Shown piece by piece: positions 17,005 through 24,354 of a stretch of 64,000 nucleotides of DNA (its first letter is position 1; the number at the start of each line of letters is the position of its first letter). The position numbers and the translations under genes are program-made. The notes under the pieces are model-generated. The model was given only the letters and a program-made list of their open reading frames with translations, was not told where the DNA came from and ran no database searches. Where the stretch lies: assembly GCF_011398925.1 (NCBI RefSeq), contig NZ_AP022842.1, forward strand, positions 3,940,001 through 4,004,000, read 5' to 3'. This DNA is from Bacillus sp. KH172YL63 (GTDB lineage: Bacteria > Bacillota > Bacilli > Bacillales > Bacillaceae_B).

Positions 17005-17349
17005 TTACATGTCGGCACGATGAAGCATCTCCACGAATGTTTGGAAAAGGATGCTCTCCTTTAACACCGGCACATCTTTCGAAAGCGATTCTCTTAAACA
17101 CTCCACCAGCACTTCATCATCCCCTCGGCTGCATTTCACTTTATATGGCCCTTCTTTAAAATGAAGCAGACAAGTAGATTGGGGCTGCAATGATCTGAGT
17201 GTATGCCTCCACCAATGCAGGATTTCTTTCGCATCCACCCACTCTTCATCGGGAAAAGCAGTGCCGTCAATCATAAAATGAATTCTTGCCAGCTTGTCCC
17301 TGTCACTTTCTTTTATCCCTTTTTCTTCCACGATCAGCCTAATGCTCAT
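17005..17349 (-). CDS. Hypothetical protein
   Basis: 114 residues, soluble, no recognised domain. RBS AAGGGGAT precedes ATG 17349. The motif FPDEEWVDAKEILHWW resembles FPDQDWSDFVVRILSWG in the protein at 22796-23248, so the two may be distant members of one family (short beta-rich proteins with a central acidic strand-turn). It may be co-transcribed with the gene at 15863-16951 (53-base gap). Confidence 0.65.
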   Translation of the reverse strand: MSIRLIVEEKGIKESDRDKLARIHFMIDGTAFPDEEWVDAKEILHWWRHTLRSLQPQSTCLLHFKEGPYKVKCSRGDDEVLVECLRESLSKDVPVLKESILFQTFVEMLHRADM

Positions 17350-17536
17350 GCTCTATCCCCTTTAGTAATCATTGCGCGCTTTTCACAACTCTTCGATTTC
17401 TCCATTTCCGACCCTTACCCTATCTACTTCTTCCACTGATCTATTCCCTTAGCTCTTTTAATCAACCAATCTAACAGACTCACTTATTACGGTATAATAT
17501 TCCTGGATTTATTTCTATTAAAAGGAGGTCATCCCC

Positions 17537-17758
17537 ATATCTGTTTCTAGAATATTAAAATGGACGACAGGGGCGTTTGAAGCTGTGCTTGGCATTCCAT
17601 TGCTTGGGGCTACTATCATCATCAGTTTCTTAGGGTTCCCGTTAGTCATCATGCTTGTACTTCATATCACAACCCTTGTGCTCACCGTCAGAGATAAAGG
17701 CGCCATAACCGGGAGTATCCTCGGGGAGCAAGGGGACGGTTCTCTTGCTTCCAAATGA
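17537..17758 (+). pseudogene. Membrane protein gene with ATA in place of a start and a repeat-encoded end
   Basis: A strong RBS (AAAGGAGGT, 17521-17529) and a TATAAT at 17493-17498 precede a frame that starts ATA-TCT-GTT-TCT. It encodes SVSRILKWTTGAFEAVLGIPLLG plus a second hydrophobic helix (IIISFLGFPLVIMLVLHI). The expected ATG is ATA. At the 3' end the frame enters repeat copy C and ends GEQGDGSLASK-stop, so the original C-terminus has been replaced. Either it is decayed or it uses a rare start codon. Confidence 0.6.
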
Positions 17759-17810
17759 ACAGAATTTTAGAGGAAGCAGCAGAACCGTCCCCTTGCTTCC
17801 CCTGCTCCCC
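17723..17810 (+). repeat. REP-like palindromic element, copy C
   Basis: GGGGACGGTTC (17732-17742) and GAACCGTCCCC (17782-17792), with GGAGCA and TGCTCC outer arms. It lies directly downstream of the transposase gene, seven bases from its stop codon. Confidence 0.85.
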
Positions 17811-17816
17811 CTCCCA

Positions 17817-18590
17817 CTAAACCTTAAACACCAAACTCGGAGAAACCCCTAGTATTCTGGCAGCCTGCCTTTGCGACAACCCTGGTATTGTTTTTATGTT
17901 TTTGAGTATGGTCATTCTTTCTTCCCTTGGTAAGCTTTTCACTTGTGGTATTTGATAGGAACCAATATGTTTAATAATTTCCACTCTTGCCTCATCATCA
18001 GTCAATCTTATGACAGAACTTTCATCCAGGCATTGATCATTAGCATTTCTTTCATTAAATTGTTTGAATTCAGTCCGGGCAATGGGTAGATGGGGAGAAA
18101 ACATTGATAGGAGATAGTTGGGGTCCAGCAGGGTAGGGGGATAGACAGTCTGTCCATAGTAGCCGAGGCAGCTGCTCCACTTCCATTCATGTGGAAGGGA
18201 GACAATCCCTGCCTTTATTGGATTCTGATGAATATATCTAGCAACAGTCAGAAAATACTTTTGGTTCTCTACACGTTCACTTTTAAACCGATCCTGGAAA
18301 AGATGACCCGCCGTTCTATATTTAGAGTGGTAATAGAACGCATAGCTTACACCCACCCGCTTCATCACAAGTGAAATACCTTCACTTTCCTCTTTCAACA
18401 ACAAGTGAACATGGTTTCCCATCAGGCACCATGCATACATGCGAAAACCTGATTGGCTTTTATATCTCTTCAATAAATCAAGGTATTTTATGCGGTCATG
18501 ATCATCGTGAAAGATTTCCTGTTTATTTACTCCCCGCACAATGACGTGATAGACTCCTGTTTTACTTTGGGTTCTAGCTTGCCGAGGCAT
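17817..18590 (-). CDS. REP-associated tyrosine transposase (RAYT, IS200-like Y1 family)
   Basis: 257 residues from ATG 18590 (RBS AAAGGAGG eight bases upstream; a GTG at 18599 overlaps the RBS). The Y1 nuclease domain has YHVIVRG, the HUH-type motif MGNHVHLLL (His about 60 and 62) and catalytic Tyr in VARYIHQNPIKAG (about 119). The last 30 residues (LSQRQAARILGVSPSLVFKV) form a helix-turn-helix-like end. Unlike IS200/IS605 elements, the gene is single-copy here and is flanked on both sides by copies (C, D) of a short palindromic repeat also dispersed in the window. These are the marks of a RAYT with its REP elements. It is probably the source of the repeats. Confidence 0.88.
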   Translation of the reverse strand: MPRQARTQSKTGVYHVIVRGVNKQEIFHDDHDRIKYLDLLKRYKSQSGFRMYAWCLMGNHVHLLLKEESEGISLVMKRVGVSYAFYYHSKYRTAGHLFQDRFKSERVENQKYFLTVARYIHQNPIKAGIVSLPHEWKWSSCLGYYGQTVYPPTLLDPNYLLSMFSPHLPIARTEFKQFNERNANDQCLDESSVIRLTDDEARVEIIKHIGSYQIPQVKSLPREERMTILKNIKTIPGLSQRQAARILGVSPSLVFKV

Positions 18591-18775
18591 CCATCTCACC
18601 TCCTTTCACCTTTTGGTATAGGCTCGAGATTTCAGACAGATAAAAAACAATGTTAGTCGGAAGATTGGGTCCTAGGTACACATAGGGAGATTTTTTTCAA
18701 CTTTAGTCATATCTGAGGGGGAAGTGGGGGCAAGTTAAATTTATCATACTACTCTTATTATGGGGAAGTTTTTGG

Positions 18776-18850
18776 AAGGAAGCAGAGGAACAGTCCCTCA
18801 GCTTCCACCTCAGCTTCCAGAAGCAAGAGAACCGTCCCCATGCTCCCTGC
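18776..18850 (+). repeat. REP-like palindromic element, copy D (degenerate)
   Basis: GAACCGTCCCC at 18829-18839, plus a degenerate same-orientation partner GGAACAGTCCCT at 18787-18798, separated by CAGCTTCCACCTCAGCTTCC. It overlaps the 3' end of the gene at 18810-19490. Confidence 0.75.
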
Positions 18851-19490
18851 CCCCCAACGCACTCCGCCGAACACCTATCCCCCCCAATATAAACAATCCC
18901 CCGATTAGTGAAAGCATAGTCAAAGACAAGGTCCCTCCCTTTTGATAGGGCAGATTCGTGTAATATCCATATTTATGTTCAGACAGACCATTGATCCATT
19001 GTGTTTCCATTTTAGACTTATGATCAATCGTGAAATTACTTACCTTCATGACACCATTTTCATTTATGTTGTAAGTACGGTAATTCTGTGATTCAGGCGT
19101 CAGGCGAAGGGCCACTATAAAGGATTCCTTCCCGGTTTCCTTATTCACCATGACTTTGTATTGAATGGCATTGGCAAATGCACTCATCCCTTTAGCATCA
19201 GGATCAACTACATAGTCTTTCATTTCTGCTTCTGGGTCATCCTTTACTTCAAGAATAATCCTTTCGGAAGGTTCCCCTTCAAGAAATGTATTCATTTTCA
19301 CTCCATGAAACACCTGGACAGGATATACCTCCCCATCTTCCTCCAATGACTTAAACTCATACTGTTGGTCGAAAGCTCTTTGGTAAAAGGACTCCCTTAT
19401 CGATTGAATGACAAAGTATGCCGCAATCATAAGAATAAGGGCCCCTAACAGAAATAAGATATGACTGATGTACAACAACCGTTTATTCAT
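18810..19490 (-). CDS. Two-helix membrane protein with a repeat-encoded C-terminal tail
   Basis: 226 residues from ATG 19490 (GAGTGA upstream; a TTG at 19505 has no RBS). An N-terminal membrane helix (about 5-28) is followed by a ~150-residue extracytoplasmic domain rich in charged residues (YPVQVFHGVKMNTFLEGEPSERIILEV) and a second helix (about 190-210, LSLTMLSLIGGLFILGGIGV). The family is not recognised; the general shape resembles DUF3592-type proteins. The last dozen residues, REHGDGSLASGS, are translated from REP-like copy D, so the native C-terminus has probably been replaced. Confidence 0.7.
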   Translation of the reverse strand: MNKRLLYISHILFLLGALILMIAAYFVIQSIRESFYQRAFDQQYEFKSLEEDGEVYPVQVFHGVKMNTFLEGEPSERIILEVKDDPEAEMKDYVVDPDAKGMSAFANAIQYKVMVNKETGKESFIVALRLTPESQNYRTYNINENGVMKVSNFTIDHKSKMETQWINGLSEHKYGYYTNLPYQKGGTLSLTMLSLIGGLFILGGIGVRRSALGGREHGDGSLASGS

Positions 19491-19675
19491 AAATTCATCA
19501 CTCAAATCTATAGATTTTGATAGAAACGATCGATATAATATTAATTCTTTCTCCGCTCTCCATTAACCTTTGGGAACTCTGTCAAATTTTTTGAATATTT
19601 TTGTTGAAACCCATTGAATGATGTCTCATTATAAAAGCCAAGGGGCATATCAAATAACAACTTGGTGGTGGAACA

Positions 19676-20566
19676 ATGGATTACTCAGTCATAGGGAAAA
19701 AGATAAAAGAAATGAGAAAGGTAGTAGGCATAACACAGAAGGACCTTGCTGAAGAAATCTGTACGCAAGCACTGATCAGCCGTATTGAGAAAGGAGATAT
19801 TTACCCCAGTGCCACAACCTTATACCAAATTGCCATTAAGCTTGGTGTGGATGTGAATTATTTCTTTGAAATTGGAACTACACCCCGTTTGGATTACATC
19901 ACAGAGGTGGAGAAGCAATTACGGGATTTAAGAACTTTCCGAAATTACGAGGAAATGATGGAATTGATCAAGACCGAGGAAAAGAACCCGCTTTTCTATA
20001 AGGATAACGAGAAATTGCAACTCCTCTATTGGCATAAGGGAATTTATCAGTTTGAAGTGAAGAAAGATCCCGACATGGCCTTCTCCCTTTTAGACCAAGC
20101 CTACCATTTAACAGCACATCGAAAAAAAGCCATGTCCGAACGTGAAATGCAAATTCTTTCAAGTAAAGGCTCGGTGTATTTCACCCTAAAAAACTATGAC
20201 ACAACCCTCCATTATTATCATCAAGTGGAAAACGCCATTCATAAAACAGGAATATTACAAGACAAGTCAATTAAAACCAAATTATATTACAATATTGCCA
20301 GGGTACTTACACGAAAGGGAGAATTGGCGCAATCGACTGCTTACTGCAAAAAAGCAATTAAATGGTGCTTCTCAGAAGAATTATTATGGGGAATCGGAGA
20401 ATTGAATTATCAAATCGGTTATAATTATGAGCTGGATCATAAGTATGAACAAGCACTCAACTATTTTCACCGTGCCATGAATATGTTTGAATTGAGAAAT
20501 GATGCAGCCAATATTACATTTCTTACCGATAAATTAAAGAAATTATCTGGTTCCATACCAACTTAG
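19676..20566 (+). CDS. XRE-family regulator with TPR domain (RNPP/PlcR-like)
   Basis: 296 residues. An N-terminal helix-turn-helix (about 6-60: GKKIKEMRKVVGITQKDLAEEI, ALISRIEKGDIYPSATTLYQIAIKLGV) is followed by about five TPR-type helix pairs (YWHKGIYQFEV, GSVYFTLKNYDTTLHYYHQVE, YYNIARVLTRKGELAQSTAYCKKAI, YQIGYNYELDHKYEQALNYFHRAMN). This is the layout of the RNPP peptide-responsive regulators (PlcR, NprR, Rgg relatives), which bind a small secreted peptide re-imported by Opp. No PapR- or NprX-like pheromone gene follows on the same strand. A terminator comes straight after the stop. The nearest small gene is convergent (20630-20743). Confidence 0.85.
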   Translation: MDYSVIGKKIKEMRKVVGITQKDLAEEICTQALISRIEKGDIYPSATTLYQIAIKLGVDVNYFFEIGTTPRLDYITEVEKQLRDLRTFRNYEEMMELIKTEEKNPLFYKDNEKLQLLYWHKGIYQFEVKKDPDMAFSLLDQAYHLTAHRKKAMSEREMQILSSKGSVYFTLKNYDTTLHYYHQVENAIHKTGILQDKSIKTKLYYNIARVLTRKGELAQSTAYCKKAIKWCFSEELLWGIGELNYQIGYNYELDHKYEQALNYFHRAMNMFELRNDAANITFLTDKLKKLSGSIPT

Positions 20567-20569
20567 TAC

Positions 20570-20606
20570 AAAAAAAGGCCTCCACCGTATATAGGGAGGC
20601 CTTTTC
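20570..20606. terminator. Bidirectional terminator
   Basis: GGCCTCC (20577-20583) pairs with GGAGGCC (20595-20601), with an A-run before and TTTTCATT after. It serves the regulator gene on the plus strand and the small gene on the minus strand. Confidence 0.85.
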
Positions 20607-20629
20607 ATTAGAGCATGTTAACCAATATA

Positions 20630-20743
20630 TTAATAGAAGAATCCCTTCACTAACTTAACCCAACCAATAAATGAAACCCAAAGCGGTACACTCAATACCG
20701 TCCCCCAATACATTCCTACTATAAAGTTGCCTTCTTTCTTCAT
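20630..20743 (-). CDS. 37-residue small membrane protein, paralogue of 29171-29284
   Basis: Begins MKKEGNFIVGMYWG and continues with a hydrophobic, Trp-rich stretch (LSVPLWVSFIGWVKLV) ending KGFFY. RBS AGGGGTGC precedes the ATG. 27 of 37 positions are identical to the protein at 29171-29284, and the lengths are the same. That conservation, including the shared leader AGGGGTGC, argues that both are real genes. One membrane helix is predicted, and the function is unknown. It is convergent with the RNPP-like regulator and shares its terminator. Confidence 0.75.
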   Translation of the reverse strand: MKKEGNFIVGMYWGTVLSVPLWVSFIGWVKLVKGFFY

Positions 20744-21049
20744 GATTCAGCACCCCTAACGTTTATTATCGATTAGAGCTATTGAACTGTGTATCTTTAT
20801 TATAAGTAGTGATTGGTCAAAACATTGTCGTAATCGCTAAAAAGTTTATGAGTATTTTTATCATATTATAGCGAATCAGCTCTTATCCTTAGTAGATATT
20901 TCCCTAACCTCTCCCCCCTCAAACTTTTTCAATCTGTCTCAAGTCCCCCTACATATCCTATCCTTTTTCCCAAATTTTTGATTCTCTAATTAGAAATCCA
21001 TGCTATACTTTTATGAGACAAAAATTGACACATTAAGTGAGGAATCATA
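20744..21049. other. Intergenic region with no further gene
   Basis: It holds the divergent promoters of the small membrane protein and the LCP gene. A TATACT at 21004-21009 may be the LCP -10 box. The best TTGATT upstream (20978-20983) is 20 bases away, so assignment is uncertain. Confidence 0.4.
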
Positions 21050-21976
21050 ATGAAAAAAGCAGGAATCATCATCGTTGGCGTCATAGGCGTCATCATAGTG
21101 GCTGCCGGTATATATTCAGCCTCTCTCTATCAATCAGTTAAAGACACTACAAGCCAAATGCATGAAGAAATCGACAGGGAGAAACCAAAAGCTTCCCCTA
21201 AGATTACTGAAGATAAAGATACCCACGCGGAACCCATTTCTCTTTTATTAATGGGGGTGGATGAAAGATCGAACGACCAGGGCCGGTCAGACGCACTAAT
21301 CGTCATGACATTGAACCCTGAAAAGGAAAAAATGCAAATGATCAGTATTCCCCGTGATACCCGGACAGAAATTGTCGGACACGGCACAACAGACAAAATC
21401 AATCATGCGTATGCCTTTGGCGGAACCAAAATGGCTATCGAAACGGTTGAGAATTTCACTAATACCCCAATCGATTATTATATTAAAGTGAATATGGAAG
21501 CTCTCAGTTCCCTGGTGGATGCAATGGGTGGGGTGACCGTTCATAATGACCTTGATTGGTATGACGAAGGGTATTACAAGAAAGGCTATCACTATCGTGA
21601 GGGGGATATTCAGCTTAACGGACCAAAGGCACTCGGCTATGTGAGAATGAGACATTTAGATCCCCGCGGCGATTTCGGTCGGAATGATCGTCAACGTCAA
21701 ATCATTGCTGCCATCATAGACAAAGCCTCGAGCGCATCAACAGTAACCAAATTTAATGATATTCTAAACGTCTTGGGAAGTAATGTGAAGACAGATCTAA
21801 CCTTCGACGACATGATGGATATCCAGAAAAATTACCGTAATGCCAAGAACAAGATTGAACAATATGAAATAAAGGGACAAGGCGGCCTGATTGGTGGAAC
21901 CTATTACCTGACCGTCCCGGAAGAAGAACAGACCAAAGTAACAGAAATGCTCCAGGATAATTTGAATAATGGTTGA
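21050..21976 (+). CDS. LCP (LytR-CpsA-Psr) family protein, wall polymer ligase
   Basis: 308 residues. A short N-terminal membrane anchor (about 4-26) is followed by the extracytoplasmic LCP domain: LLLMGVDERSNDQGRSDALIVMTLNP, ISIPRDTRTEI, DKINHAYAFGG, MGGVTVHNDLDW, GYVRMRHLDPRGDFGRNDRQRQII. These include the conserved Asp and Arg residues that bind the polyprenyl pyrophosphate head group. LCP enzymes transfer teichoic acids or other anionic polymers from lipid carriers to peptidoglycan, so this is a TagTUV-type function. Which paralogue it is cannot be told. Monocistronic, terminator at 22033-22069. Confidence 0.92.
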   Translation: MKKAGIIIVGVIGVIIVAAGIYSASLYQSVKDTTSQMHEEIDREKPKASPKITEDKDTHAEPISLLLMGVDERSNDQGRSDALIVMTLNPEKEKMQMISIPRDTRTEIVGHGTTDKINHAYAFGGTKMAIETVENFTNTPIDYYIKVNMEALSSLVDAMGGVTVHNDLDWYDEGYYKKGYHYREGDIQLNGPKALGYVRMRHLDPRGDFGRNDRQRQIIAAIIDKASSASTVTKFNDILNVLGSNVKTDLTFDDMMDIQKNYRNAKNKIEQYEIKGQGGLIGGTYYLTVPEEEQTKVTEMLQDNLNNG

Positions 21977-22032
21977 TTGAAAGCATGTCTGTGCGACTCC
22001 CTTTGAATAGGAACATATTGCCCATAATCACT

Positions 22033-22069
22033 AAAACAGACCTCTATGCTTTATATTGGTCTGTTTTTT
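22033..22069 (+). terminator. Terminator of the LCP gene
   Basis: AAAACAGACC (22033-22042) pairs with GGTCTGTTTT (22058-22067), followed by TTG; the T-run is part of the stem. Confidence 0.85.
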
Positions 22070-22277
22070 GAATAAATTGGGGTAAAGTTAAGAATGGACA
22101 TCCTATGTATTCTGCAGTTCATCCCAATACAAGGAAACTTCAGTGAAGAAAAAATAAAGATTGGTCGGTATGAAAGTCAGATAACCATTTATTTTTTGTG
22201 AATTTCTATTTGTATAGACCCCACTATTCAGTATGTCATACCGAAACAACCATCCTTCCATGAAAGGTACGTGAACA

Positions 22278-22727
22278 ATGCCTGTCATTTATCATGAGAT
22301 TCACATCAAAGCACCCATCAATGTCTGCTTTGATCTTGCTAGAAATGTAGATATACATATAGAAACAACCAGCCGCACAAAAGAAAGAGCTATCGGTGGT
22401 GTGACATCCGGCCTGCTGGAGAAAGGCGATTTCGTCACCTGGGAAGCGACTCATTTAGGAATGAGACAAACGTTAACAGCTAAGATCACCAAAATGGAAA
22501 AACCATATTCATTTACAGATGTTATGGTGAAAGGGGCATTCCACTCATTCACCCATGAACACCAATTTATAGATAGCGGGACAAGGACAATCATGAAAGA
22601 TACCTTTTCTTATAAATCTCCACTTAGCATTCTGGGTATCATGGTTGATAAGGTATTCTTAGAAAAGTACATGAATTCTTTTATAAGCAGGCGTGCAAAA
22701 GAGTTAAAGAGGATTGCAGAATCATAA
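22278..22727 (+). CDS. SRPBCC (START/Bet v1-like) family protein
   Basis: 149 residues. The start PVIYHEIHIKAPINVCFDLARNVDIH and the blocks GDFVTWEATHLGMRQTLTAKI, FTDVMVKGAFHSFTHEHQF and SPLSILGIMVDKVFLEKYM are typical of the SRPBCC hydrophobic-pocket fold, in the group annotated as 'polyketide cyclase/SRPBCC'. Its ligand is unknown. RBS AAAGGT precedes the ATG; no partner genes are in operon with it. Confidence 0.85.
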   Translation: MPVIYHEIHIKAPINVCFDLARNVDIHIETTSRTKERAIGGVTSGLLEKGDFVTWEATHLGMRQTLTAKITKMEKPYSFTDVMVKGAFHSFTHEHQFIDSGTRTIMKDTFSYKSPLSILGIMVDKVFLEKYMNSFISRRAKELKRIAES

Positions 22728-22795
22728 ATCGCTGATCCGAAAATTGCACTTTTAAAAAGACCTGGTGAGATGCAGCCAAGTCTTTGATTAACATT

Positions 22796-23248
22796 TCATA
22801 AGGGGTATTTCTCCAAGGAAAGCAGCAAATCCTTTAAATCATCAATATCCCTGCTTACCCATTTATTTCTGTCTGTGGTACGGATAACCTTTTTGGAAGC
22901 AGATAGTAAGGACTCCCTTAATTGTTGAATCGTAAATAGCCCTGAAAATTCTGCTTTTAATGAACCGCCTTCACAGAATGACATTTCCACATGTTTGTCA
23001 TCTATCTTCTTTGCAAAGACAATAGGCGTACCATCCATGAAATCAAACTCATAGCTCCTTCCAACCTCAGATACCATCAGCCCCTTGCAAGATTTAATCC
23101 CCCAAGACAGGATCCTCACAACAAAATCCGACCAATCCTGATCCGGAAAGTAATGATGATAATTAAACATAAAACAAATGGTGCCGGTAATATTCTTTCT
23201 TCTTTCTAACGTATTTACATCTATTTCAATCCTCACATCCTGGACCAA
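22796..23248 (-). CDS. Hypothetical protein
   Basis: 150 residues from TTG 23248, with a strong RBS (GGGGGAGGTGGA) directly upstream. Soluble, mixed alpha/beta. FPDQDWSDFVVRILSWG resembles FPDEEWVDAKEILHWW of the protein at 17005-17349, and both are followed by a beta strand ending in acidic residues and a C-terminal helical segment. The family is not recognised. It lies divergently upstream of the LXG cassette; an immunity-like role is possible but unsupported. Confidence 0.65.
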   Translation of the reverse strand: MVQDVRIEIDVNTLERRKNITGTICFMFNYHHYFPDQDWSDFVVRILSWGIKSCKGLMVSEVGRSYEFDFMDGTPIVFAKKIDDKHVEMSFCEGGSLKAEFSGLFTIQQLRESLLSASKKVIRTTDRNKWVSRDIDDLKDLLLSLEKYPL

Positions 23249-23669
23249 TCCACCTCCCCCTTAAACAGTTACAAACATCACTTGAAAACATTCTTTCATT
23301 AACACTGGATTCTTTTCTTCCATCGCTCAGGAACACCTTTGTATTACTAACATTTCCTTCATTTAACCATAAAAAAGATGTATAGGCTTGTCATGAGACA
23401 AGGAATGGATATCCATCAGACTTCTGAGATGGGACCCTCAAAGGCTTGATGTCCTCTGAAAAACGGGCTTTCTCTCCAAAATCGCCTCCGACCATCATTT
23501 CTATCTCAATTTCTTTATCATATGTGAATACACTTTACATTTTATGGGTAATTAATCACCATAAACCACCAGGGAAAGGACAAAAGACTTAGGATACCTT
23601 CGGAAATATGTGTTCTTTTTCCTATTACCATCCGTTCTTCCATTTGATACCATTTATACTGGAGGAACT
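23249..23669. other. Intergenic region upstream of the LXG cassette
   Basis: It should contain the promoters of the hypothetical gene at 22796 and of the type VII cassette. A small inverted repeat CTTGTC-ATGA-GACAAG is present near 23387-23402. No convincing sigma-A promoter or reading frame was recognised. Confidence 0.45.
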
Positions 23670-24071
23670 ATGACATTTATTAAAAAGGGGATGAATCCGT
23701 TGTCCTATCTATCATATATGCAAGCTCAGCTCACTGAAAAAAAAGAGCAGGTCAATCGCTTAGAATCCAGTATCCGAGTGCTTGAGAACATACAAAACGA
23801 GTTCGTTTACAACCGGAACTCAATAGAAGATCCTGAACTCTCCCCACATACATGGCAGGGCCAGTCAGCGAATGCTTTTAACGAAATTCGTAAAGATATT
23901 TCATTGAGCTACAGGGACCTTTATCAATTTCAATTGAGCGAGTCTATCAATGTATTTGAAAATAAAGTTCATGCACTCTACTCTGAGATCCAGGCCCTGC
24001 AATACAGTATCTCTCAAGAAATTTCCAGAATAAATGAAGAAAAGAGGAAAGGAGAGAACCACGTTGGGTGA
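23670..24071 (+). CDS. LXG-associated helical protein with WxG motif (DUF5082/YwqH-like)
   Basis: 133 residues, start ATG 23670 with GGAGGAACT upstream (an earlier in-frame ATG at 23610 lacks an RBS). It is all-helical: coiled coil at about 10-45 (YMQAQLTEKKEQVNRLESSIRVLENI), the motif TWQGQSANAFNEI (about 62-74) between two helices as in WXG100 proteins, then a second long helix. First gene of a five-gene type VII toxin operon. Such proteins pair with the LXG domain of the toxin to form the secretion signal. Its end overlaps the next gene by eight bases. Confidence 0.82.
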   Translation: MTFIKKGMNPLSYLSYMQAQLTEKKEQVNRLESSIRVLENIQNEFVYNRNSIEDPELSPHTWQGQSANAFNEIRKDISLSYRDLYQFQLSESINVFENKVHALYSEIQALQYSISQEISRINEEKRKGENHVG

Positions 24072-24342
24072 AGAACTTAAAATACGCTACAGTGCTGTAG
24101 AACAAGCTGTTACGAACATTGACAACGTTGCTGGGTCTCTTGACGCGGAACTGCCGACGGATGTTGCCAGTGGGAATCAACTGGAGGTAGTTGAACGAAT
24201 AAATGAACTGAATCATCAATTGAGGGAGATCAGGGATTTGTATAAAGAAATTCTGGCAAAGAATAATCAGTCTGTAAAAAAATCATTAACCAGCATGGAG
24301 GAAGCGGACCATCAACTATCTTCCTCCATAAAGCTACCTTAG
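24064..24342 (+). CDS. LXG-associated helical protein (DUF5344/YwqI-like)
   Basis: 92 residues from TTG 24064, placed by GGAGAG seven bases upstream inside the previous gene. An ATG at 24034 would overlap more and has no RBS. All helical: ELKIRYSAVEQAVTNIDNVAGSL and LEVVERINELNHQLREIRDLYKEIL. Size, position and sequence style match the DUF5344 partner found beside LXG toxins (YwqI in B. subtilis, Lap proteins in streptococci). Predicted to complex with the LXG domain and the protein at 23670. Confidence 0.82.
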   Translation: MGEELKIRYSAVEQAVTNIDNVAGSLDAELPTDVASGNQLEVVERINELNHQLREIRDLYKEILAKNNQSVKKSLTSMEEADHQLSSSIKLP

Positions 24343-24354
24343 GAGGGCGAAGGT

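Noticed and set aside
22745..22790. AAAGAC...GTCTTT inverted repeat after the SRPBCC gene as a terminator
   Set aside because: The stem has a mismatch and no T-run follows on either strand, so support is too weak to list.
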